From: CAZFAT01 sp964517075
GTDB lineage: Bacteria > Acidobacteriota > Vicinamibacteria > Vicinamibacterales > SCN-69-37
Length of the DNA stretch: 14,939 nt
Assembly (NCBI GenBank): GCA_964517075.1
Contig: CAZFAT010000044.1
Coordinates: forward strand, 1-14,939
Reading direction: 5' to 3'
Part shown: positions 6,598 through 11,948 of the stretch, piece by piece
Numbering within the stretch: position 1 is the first letter of the stretch
Layout of the letters: every line of letters starts with the position of its first letter
The notes under the pieces: model-generated
What the model was told of the DNA's origin: nothing
Seen by the model: only the letters and a program-made list of their open reading frames with translations
Databases searched by the model: none
Made by a program: the position numbers and the translations under genes

Positions 6598-7001
6598 CCG
6601 ACCGGACGCTCGTCGAGAAAAAGCTGGCGGCCATCGTCTCGGCCGTGTCGGACCTCCGGCGTCTGGCCCATGTTGAGGCGCTCAGGCACGATGTGCGCGA
6701 GGAACGCTTCATCGAACACACCCTGCAACTGGCGATGCAGGCCGCCCTCGACGTGGCGTCGCACATCGTGTCGGACGAGTCGCTGGGTGAACCGCAAACG
6801 AACCGACATCTGTTCGACCTGCTCGCGCGAGCGGGATGGCTCGATGCCGCGCTCGCCGATCAGCTCTCGCGTATGGCCGGCTTCCGCAACGTGCTCGTCC
6901 ACGGCTACGACGATGTCGATCTGGCCGTGGTCGAGGACATCGTGCACCACCGGCTCGATGACCTGCTGCAGTTCGTCGCGGTCGTCAGTCGGCGTCTGTG
7001 A
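6594..7001 (+). CDS. hepT: HepT-like HEPN ribonuclease toxin (DUF86)
   Basis: The product has 135 residues, predicted all-helical, with the size of HepT. The HEPN active-site motif RX4HXY is intact: Arg98, His103 and Tyr105 in RNVLVHGYDDVD. HEPN toxins are metal-independent RNases, and the motif tyrosine is the residue AMPylated by MntA in studied systems. The ATG overlaps the mntA stop (ATGA), so the pair is co-translated from one promoter. The intact motif suggests an active toxin. The next gene converges 119 bp away, and 7002-7120 holds nothing recognisable. Confidence 0.92.
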   Translation: MTDRTLVEKKLAAIVSAVSDLRRLAHVEALRHDVREERFIEHTLQLAMQAALDVASHIVSDESLGEPQTNRHLFDLLARAGWLDAALADQLSRMAGFRNVLVHGYDDVDLAVVEDIVHHRLDDLLQFVAVVSRRL

Positions 7002-7120
7002 AACCGGTGGGTCGTGCCATCCGGCCACGGCCCCAGCGGTGAGGAATCCAGGTCGGCTCGAGCCGGGCGGCATTTCCCGATGGACGAGCGTGCCGCGGGG
7101 GGTCGCTGCGGGGGCGCCGC

Positions 7121-9115
7121 TCAATCGGTGCCGATTCGAATCCGGAAGCTGTCGGCCAACCCCGTCGTTTTCGACGTGAGCACGATCCGCCGCAGATCGC
7201 CGCCCCAGCTGCCTCGCATGCGCGTATCGGTGACTGGAATCGTTTCGACGGACGCGTCGAACCGGTTGGCGTCGTAGATCAGCACGAAGGAGTGCGCGGC
7301 CGGGTCGCCTGGATCCGACAGCCGCACGCGGCCGGGCGCCGCCGGCTCCGCGCGAAGCACGGTGAGATAGTTGAGCGTGAGCGGCGAGCCGATTGCGGAC
7401 AGCTGGTAGCGTTCCTCCACGTCGACGGCCCGCCCGCGATGCAGCGTGACGGTTCGTTGCCACGACGTGACAGAGGCTGCGTCAGGGTAGGCACCGGCGA
7501 TGTCGAGCGACAGCTGCGCGTAGTCCGGTCCGGCGTCGTATCGCACCCCGCGTGCGGCGAACGACCGGCCTTCCTTCTGCATCACGCCGTTGATCGTCGG
7601 CAGGTTGTGAAACCCCGACTGATTGTTCCACAGCTCGTACCGCCGGCTGCTGAACGTCGCGGCCGTATACGTCTGGGCGCCGGCGTCGATGACGACGGGC
7701 CTGCCGTCGTAGTAGACGATGAAGTTACCGACGTCATTGTGGTTGTGGCTCTCGTCGTTGTGCCCCCCCTTGGCGGCGAGATAGAACCCGTCCTGCGTGC
7801 CTTCCTTCGATCGCGCCGCCATCACCTGCAGGTCAGGAAACCAGGTGTCGCGGACGAGCGGCTCGACCGGCGGCTCGGCCGACAGCGCGTCGAGTGAGAA
7901 GAGCGCGGGCAGGATGCGTCCCAGCACGCCGAAGCTGGCCGGCAGCACACCGTCGCCCAGGCGCTCGTGACGTGCCGCGAGGGCGCCGAACCCCATCATC
8001 GTCCGGTCGCCAATCGCCCGGCCGAACCGGAAGACGAGCGGCGCCTCGATGGCGATCTTGGCCGACGCGTCGGCGAAGTTGATGAAGTACGGCCCGCCAA
8101 TATAGGTGCGGTAGATGTACTGGCCGATGGCCTTCACCAACGGCGTGTCGAAGACGTCGATGCGGCCGGCCGATGCCGAGTGGAGCAAGTCGAGCACGTC
8201 GAAGAGCGACCCGCCGGCGCGGTTCCAGTAGCTCGGTCCCTCGTCACAGCCTCCGTCGGCGGGATACGGCTCGACGAACGCATCGAGCGTTTCCATCACC
8301 TTGTGGACGAGTGCGAGACGACGGTCCGGATCCTGCTCGAGGATCAGCGCGGCCGTCAGAACGTTCGAGTTGACCCAGGGATTCCAGTTGTTGACCGGCC
8401 GCACGTACCCGGCGCGGCGGCGCCAGTTGTAGCCCAGATAGCCCCAGTCCTCGCGTTCGAGGTAGGGCTGAAGGATGCGGCGCTCGGTCTCGAGAGTGAT
8501 GCGTCGCGTAATCAGAGGATTGATCCTGTCGAGCTCCGGGCCGAGCAGGTACGACGTCCACGCCATCAGGGCGCCGGTTTCGGCGGCGAACAGATCCACG
8601 ACCGGTTCGGTCACATCCGGCAGTCCGGAACCGGCGTCCTGCATTCCAAGATGAGCGGGCACGCCCCAGAACGACTCTTCACTGATGGCCCAGATGCCAT
8701 TGACGATCTGATCCAGGAAGCGTCCCTTGCGCTCGAACAGCTCGGCGAGGACGAGATGTGCCAGCCGGGACCGTCGCGCGAAGCTGAGCGCCTCGTAGTT
8801 CGACCGGTTTCCGGTGCGGACGTACTCGAGAAAGACCGACGAGGGCAGGGGCAGCCAGTCGCCTTCGAGGCGGCGCACGCCCTCCTCGATATAGGCCTGC
8901 CGGACGCGCGCGGGCACGCGCTCCAGCCCGTCCGGTTTCGCCGCGGTCGGGTAGGGATGCCACGCGTCGCGATCGAGCAGGATGCTCCGAAGCGTCTCGA
9001 CGGGATACGACGGTGCGAGCAGGCGTCGATCGGCGGCGGCCTGCGGACCCGCAGCACAAACGGCGCCAATCGCCAGGCTGAGACATACAAACGCGATGGC
9101 GGTCTGCTTCAGCAT
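7121..9115 (-). CDS. Secreted heparinase II/III-family polysaccharide lyase-like protein
   Basis: The product has 664 residues. Residues 1-22 form a signal peptide (MLKQTAIAFVCLSLAIGAVC followed by AAG). The N-terminal half matches an alpha/alpha-toroid lyase domain: NNWNPWVNSN near 240 and GGCDEGPSYWNRAGGS near 287-302, whose Tyr is a likely catalytic residue. The C-terminal half is a beta-sandwich of heparinase II/III type with the metal/histidine segment HNHNDVGNF starting at residue 457 and VVIDAGAQTYT after it. Such enzymes cleave uronic-acid polysaccharides (heparin, alginate, related glycans) by beta-elimination in the periplasm or outside. The substrate cannot be told from sequence. 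No other carbohydrate-utilisation genes are beside it. The following intergenic 9116-9258 is featureless. Confidence 0.88.
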   Translation of the reverse strand: MLKQTAIAFVCLSLAIGAVCAAGPQAAADRRLLAPSYPVETLRSILLDRDAWHPYPTAAKPDGLERVPARVRQAYIEEGVRRLEGDWLPLPSSVFLEYVRTGNRSNYEALSFARRSRLAHLVLAELFERKGRFLDQIVNGIWAISEESFWGVPAHLGMQDAGSGLPDVTEPVVDLFAAETGALMAWTSYLLGPELDRINPLITRRITLETERRILQPYLEREDWGYLGYNWRRRAGYVRPVNNWNPWVNSNVLTAALILEQDPDRRLALVHKVMETLDAFVEPYPADGGCDEGPSYWNRAGGSLFDVLDLLHSASAGRIDVFDTPLVKAIGQYIYRTYIGGPYFINFADASAKIAIEAPLVFRFGRAIGDRTMMGFGALAARHERLGDGVLPASFGVLGRILPALFSLDALSAEPPVEPLVRDTWFPDLQVMAARSKEGTQDGFYLAAKGGHNDESHNHNDVGNFIVYYDGRPVVIDAGAQTYTAATFSSRRYELWNNQSGFHNLPTINGVMQKEGRSFAARGVRYDAGPDYAQLSLDIAGAYPDAASVTSWQRTVTLHRGRAVDVEERYQLSAIGSPLTLNYLTVLRAEPAAPGRVRLSDPGDPAAHSFVLIYDANRFDASVETIPVTDTRMRGSWGGDLRRIVLTSKTTGLADSFRIRIGTD

Positions 9116-9258
9116 GTCAGGGCCCTCGAGATCGGCGAGTCAGGGAGACGACGGACAGCCTACGCTCGTCCACGGCGTGGCGCAACGCGCACGGCCTCGG
9201 CCACGTCCTCGACGCCGCCGCCGTCGCGATCTCATCGTTCCGAGTAAGACACCGATCG

Positions 9259-9981
9259 TCAGACCGCCGGACCCGCGGAACGCAAGTCCCGATCCCGTCC
9301 CACGAAGTACGCTGCGATGGCGGCGGTGACGTAGCCGAACACGGCGAAGGCGTAGGTGGCCAGCAGCAGGCACAGCAGCCGTCCCTCGGCCGTCCGCGGC
9401 CAGTAGTCGGACCCCATCGTCGTGAGCAGCATCGCGGTCCACCAGAGCGCCGTGCCGTAGTCGGGGAACCCTGAGCCGCCGGGCGCGTCGAGCTCGAAGC
9501 GATACATGGCGGCCGCGCCGATGAGCGAGACCAGCAGCGTCAGCACGACGAGATAGCCGAGCCCGCGGTGACGGAAGCCGACGGCCACGGCGCGCGTGCC
9601 GCGATTGAGCGCGCCGAGCACGCGTGCGAGCCGCAGGCCGCGCGTGGCGCGCGCGACGCGTGCGACCCGGCCGAGCCGGAATAGCCGGAGCAGCCGGAAA
9701 GCAGGCAGCGCCAGCGAAATCGCGGTGACCCACTGCTTGCGGAGGTAGACGCGCTTCGAAGGCGCAGCCGCGAATTCCATGGCGAACTGGCCGATGAAGA
9801 GCATCCAGATCACGTCGTTGAGCGCCTGGAGCCAGGGCGACAGCCCGCGCGTGAGCTCGAGGACGAGGAGCAGCGTCCAGACCGCGCTCAACACGAGCAT
9901 CGGTCGTTCGAGCGCGCGCACGAGACGAGCGGTCAGCTTCCAGCGTTCGCGGCGGAGATCGGGGTGGGCATGCAGGTCCAT
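9259..9981 (-). CDS. Six-TM voltage-gated-like ion channel
   Basis: The product has 240 residues from the ATG at 9979-9981. Hydrophobic segments fit S1 (about 27-43), S2 (56-72), S3 (84-95), S4, S5 (141-160) and S6 (201-225). S4 is striking: nine arginines at every third position from Arg96 to Arg120. The pore loop between S5 and S6 reads TTMGSDYWP (187-195) instead of the potassium signature TVGYG, so ion selectivity is uncertain. The Pfam ion-transport fold is clear. The open frame extends upstream to 10122 but that part looks non-coding, and a TATACA box sits 6 nt before the chosen ATG. It is a single-domain membrane channel; the partners are unknown. Confidence 0.88.
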   Translation of the reverse strand: MDLHAHPDLRRERWKLTARLVRALERPMLVLSAVWTLLLVLELTRGLSPWLQALNDVIWMLFIGQFAMEFAAAPSKRVYLRKQWVTAISLALPAFRLLRLFRLGRVARVARATRGLRLARVLGALNRGTRAVAVGFRHRGLGYLVVLTLLVSLIGAAAMYRFELDAPGGSGFPDYGTALWWTAMLLTTMGSDYWPRTAEGRLLCLLLATYAFAVFGYVTAAIAAYFVGRDRDLRSAGPAV

Positions 9982-9987
9982 GTCCCT

Positions 9988-9993
9988 TGTATA
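9988..9993 (-). promoter_or_regulatory. -10-like box TATACA for the channel gene
   Basis: On the minus strand TATACA ends 6 nt before the ATG at 9981, with AGGGAC between. The start would then be leaderless or nearly so. AGGG could alternatively be read as a weak Shine-Dalgarno sequence if transcription starts further upstream. Confidence 0.45.
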
Positions 9994-10048
9994 CCGGACT
10001 CCGGCGGCCGGCGCTCCTCTTCCTCGACGACGGGTGCGACTGCTCACA

Positions 10049-10312
10049 GCCCTCCCTTTCGTCGGTTTGAGTGCCCGCGACATATAAGCCCGCGTGCCCC
10101 ACGTCAAGCCAGACATAGACACCTCGCTGCGGGGCTCGTCCCTGTGCGGTTGTTTCGTAGACGAAGCCGGTAATCGTGGGACCGGGCGCCGGCGGCGGCG
10201 TCAAGGAGCTGCCGACCGGGGTGACCTGCACATCAATGGTCGTGTCCCTGTTCACCGCTGCGCTCGGCTGCTGGCCCGGGAGGTTGGCTGACACGAACAC
10301 CCAGCTCTTCGG
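10049..10312 (-). pseudogene. Remnant of a secreted protein with a carboxypeptidase-regulatory-like domain
   Basis: The minus-strand frame reads protein-like from about 10312 to 10049: SWVFVSANLPGQQPSAAV, then TTIDVQVTPVG, a proline-rich linker, and ITGFVYETTAQGRAPQRGVYVWLD. The last part matches the start of a carboxypeptidase-regulatory-like (transthyretin-fold) domain, in which G-V-Y-E----GR-P--GV-V is typical. There is no plausible start or signal peptide. After about 10049 the frame loses domain character and runs into the channel leader and gene in another frame. It is therefore probably a fragment. Confidence is limited because high-GC DNA keeps spurious frames open. Confidence 0.38.
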
Positions 10313-10436
10313 CACTTCCGCGGGTGTGCGACTCGGCGAGGGGCAGCCCGGCCGCCCCATTGAGATCATCACCGGCCGGGCGCGCTATTCGAACTTCCGG
10401 CAGTTCAAGGGCACGGCGAGGCTCAAGGCGCCGTAG
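10296..10436 (+). pseudogene. C-terminal remnant of an unknown secreted-type protein
   Basis: The plus-strand frame that ends at the TAG at 10434-10436 contains NTQLFGTSAGVRLGEGQPG and then IEIITGRARYSNFRQFKGT. The GRA-YSNFR-F string resembles the C-terminal end of secreted acidobacterial proteins I remember, but I cannot name a family. Upstream of about 10296 the frame is antisense to the other remnant and loses character. There is no start codon of its own with a good leader. It lies head-to-head with the remnant at 10049-10312. This is tentative. Confidence 0.3.
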
Positions 10437-10471
10437 GCTGCGCTCAGTGCTCAGCGCACCGAGACCGATCG

Positions 10472-10477
10472 TATAGT
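10472..10477 (+). promoter_or_regulatory. -10 box TATAGT upstream of the YjbR-family gene
   Basis: TATAGT has one mismatch to TATAAT and ends 18 nt before the ATG at 10496, giving a leader of about 11-12 nt. GGGACG in the leader is at best a weak ribosome site. Confidence 0.5.
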
Positions 10478-10495
10478 CCCCTCGGGACGCGCACG

Positions 10496-10897
10496 ATGGA
10501 CACGCACGACTTTCGGCGGATCGCGCTCAGTCTCGAGGGCGCCGAAGAAGGCTCGCACATGGGCAGCGTGGACTTCCGGGTCGGCGGACGTATCTTCGCG
10601 ACGCTCGCCTCGGCGGCTCAGGGCTGCGGCAACCTGATGCTCGCGCCCGAACAGCAAGCGGCACTTGTCGAAGAGCGGCCTGATGTATTCCTCCCGATCG
10701 CCGGCGGCTGGGGCGACATGGGGGCGACACACATTCGCCTGGCGGCCGCCAGCGAAGACATGCTCGCGGGCGCGTTGCGGGCCGCCTGGAAGATCCGCGT
10801 TGAGAAGAACGCCAGGACGAAGACCACGCGTCCGCGGGCACGGCGCCCGGGCGGGACGCGGCCCATCTCGGCCCCCGCCCGTCGCCGCCGTCGATAG
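10496..10897 (+). CDS. MmcQ/YjbR family protein
   Basis: The product has 133 residues. The first 100 match the small YjbR/CyaY-like fold: FRRIALSLEGAEEGSHMG at the start, a conserved D-F-V-G-IFATL strand pair (VDFRVGGRIFATL), and the LAPEQQAALVEERPDVFLPIAGGWGDMGATHIRL core with a Gly-Trp-Gly turn. The family is proposed to bind DNA, but its role is not established. The C-terminal 30 residues are very rich in Arg, Lys and Pro and end in five arginines. Such a tail is common in high-GC genomes and would fit nucleic-acid contact. It is a single-gene unit with its own -10 box. The vapB gene follows 74 bp later. Confidence 0.88.
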   Translation: MDTHDFRRIALSLEGAEEGSHMGSVDFRVGGRIFATLASAAQGCGNLMLAPEQQAALVEERPDVFLPIAGGWGDMGATHIRLAAASEDMLAGALRAAWKIRVEKNARTKTTRPRARRPGGTRPISAPARRRRR

Positions 10898-10958
10898 CGA
10901 CAGCGCCGCGCGGCGCGCCGCGACGTCACGGGGAGGAGGCATGCAGGCACTCTTGTGC

Positions 10959-10964
10959 TACGAT
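10959..10964 (+). promoter_or_regulatory. Extended -10 box (TG-n-TACGAT) of a probably leaderless promoter (vapBC)
   Basis: TACGAT is preceded by TGC (an extended -10 feature) and ends 7 nt before a GTG at 10972 that is in frame with the antitoxin. The ATG at 10963 overlaps the box and would lie upstream of the expected transcription start. No Shine-Dalgarno sequence precedes the GTG. Confidence 0.5.
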
Positions 10965-10971
10965 GCCTGCA

Positions 10972-11214
10972 GTGGGCGGTCAACTCACGATCCGCGGGGT
11001 TTCCGACGAACTGAACCGCCGCCTCACGCGACTCAGCCGTGAGCAGGGGCGAAGCGTCAACGTCGTCGCCCGGACCATCCTCGAGCGCGCCGTCGGCCTC
11101 GACGCCCGGCGCGAGCATCTCAAACGCTATGCGACCTGGACGCCCGCCGACGAGGCGGCGTTCGACCAGGCCCTGGCCGGGCAGCGTGTGATCGATGAAG
11201 ACCTCTGGCGCTAG
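10972..11214 (+). CDS. vapB: Ribbon-helix-helix antitoxin (FitA/VapB type)
   Basis: From the GTG at 10972 the product has 80 residues; the in-frame ATG at 10963 would add three. The N-terminus is a ribbon-helix-helix DNA-binding domain: QLTIRGVSDELNRRLTRLSR (beta strand plus helix 1), then a GRSVNVVARTILERAV helix. The C-terminal half (about 45-80), with WTPADEAAFDQAL and a terminal DEDLWR, is the sort of acidic tail that binds and blocks the PIN toxin. It would also repress its own promoter, as in known VapBC/FitAB systems. The gene overlaps the toxin by 20 nt. GTG was chosen because the -10 box ends 7 nt upstream. Confidence 0.87.
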   Translation: MGGQLTIRGVSDELNRRLTRLSREQGRSVNVVARTILERAVGLDARREHLKRYATWTPADEAAFDQALAGQRVIDEDLWR

Positions 11215-11650
11215 CCCGGAGGCGCCGACTCGGCTCGTCCTCGATACCTCGGCGTATTCCAGGTTCCGGGCCGGTGACTCCCGCGTGCTCGATCTGATCG
11301 CGGCTGCGGAACTGGTGCTGGTGCCAGTGACCGTGCTGGGCGAATTGCACGGCGCCTTCGAGTTCGGCACGCGCGCGCGTGAGAACCGCACCGTGCTGAC
11401 CGAGTTCCTGAACGAGCCGTTCGTGCGGATTGTCCCAGTCTCCCCCGACATCGCTCGGCGGTACGGCAAGGTCTATGCGGCCCTGCGACGGGCGGGCCGC
11501 CCGATTCCAGTGAACGACATGTGGATCGCGGCCGCCGCGATGGATCAGGGAGGCTGCCTGATCACTTTCGACCGTCACTATGAGCAGGTCGCGGGCTTGG
11601 ACTACCTGCTGTTCGAAGGTGTCGAGGCCGGCGCCGAAGACGACGACTAG
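11195..11650 (+). CDS. vapC: PIN-domain ribonuclease toxin (VapC type)
   Basis: The product has 151 residues. All four PIN acidic residues are visible: Asp17 in LVLDTSAYSRF, Glu50 in TVLGELHGAF, Asp108 in IPVNDMWIAAAA, and Asp126 in LITFDRHYEQV. These coordinate Mg2+ or Mn2+ in an RNase that in known VapC toxins cuts tRNA or rRNA. The intact set suggests an active enzyme. The start lies inside the antitoxin gene (20-nt overlap), so translation is coupled. A short acidic tail (EAGAEDDD) ends the protein. A remnant of a second antitoxin follows at 11715. Confidence 0.93.
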   Translation: MKTSGASPEAPTRLVLDTSAYSRFRAGDSRVLDLIAAAELVLVPVTVLGELHGAFEFGTRARENRTVLTEFLNEPFVRIVPVSPDIARRYGKVYAALRRAGRPIPVNDMWIAAAAMDQGGCLITFDRHYEQVAGLDYLLFEGVEAGAEDDD

Positions 11651-11714
11651 ACAGGGACGATGACTTCAGCCCCTCAGCTTGACCGCGCCAGCCCTGCAAG
11701 CGCATGTTAAATTC

Positions 11715-11831
11715 ATGGCGGCCAAGACCATCACGATTGACATGAAAGCCTACTGGGTGCTGGCGCGGACTTCTCGAGGATTCCGGGGTTACGGGTGCTG
11801 CCGTATTGACGACCGAGGACCCAGCGTTTGA
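11715..11831 (+). pseudogene. Truncated VapB-like antitoxin remnant
   Basis: From the ATG at 11715 a 38-residue frame begins MAAKTITIDMKAYWVLA. This is the usual opening of one VapB antitoxin family (pattern M-KTITID-EAY--LA). The expected continuation (basic helix, E-S-F-S-V-I) is missing. The frame runs through GFRGYGCC to a TGA at 11829-11831. No PIN toxin follows. It reads as the 5' end of a broken antitoxin gene. A TTAAAT at 11707-11712 sits too close to the ATG to act as its -10 box. The rest of 11651-11948 holds only the hairpin and repeats listed separately. Confidence 0.5.
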
Positions 11832-11840
11832 CCGAGGGAT

Positions 11841-11919
11841 CCGCGGGGCTGAAGCCCCGCGGCTACGATGCGCGATGAGGCCCCGCGGCACGATTGCGCC
11901 GAGCCCCGAGGCTACGATG
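11841..11919. repeat. TGAA-loop hairpin followed by degenerate tandem GCCCCGCGGCTACGATG copies
   Basis: A perfect 9-bp stem (CCGCGGGGC, TGAA loop, GCCCCGCGG) occupies 11841-11862. Its right arm begins the first of three degenerate copies of a 19-20 bp unit: 11851-11870, 11877-11896 and 11901-11919 (consensus GAGCCCCGCGGCTACGATG). A related copy lies at 2367-2382, next to the other tetraloop hairpin. The unit ends in TACGAT, a -10-like string also present at 10959. No coding role is seen. It is probably an intergenic repeat of REP-like type, and may end transcription of the vapBC or the converging gene. Confidence 0.6.
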
Positions 11920-11948
11920 CTGACGCCAAGCACTCGATCGACAGATCG

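Larger units (their letters stand above)
9982..10495. other. 514-bp intergenic stretch made of gene remnants and two promoters
   Basis: Between the divergent channel and YjbR genes lie the TATACA box (9988-9993), the two opposed remnants, a short inverted repeat TGCGCT/AGCGCA at 10439-10458, and the TATAGT box (10472-10477). No intact gene can be supported here. Confidence 0.55.

Noticed and set aside
7967..9247. Long plus-strand open frame (426 codons) opposite the heparinase-family gene
   Set aside because: It is antisense to a gene with a signal peptide and conserved motifs. Its Arg/Gly/Pro-rich translation has no domain character; such frames are common in high-GC coding DNA.
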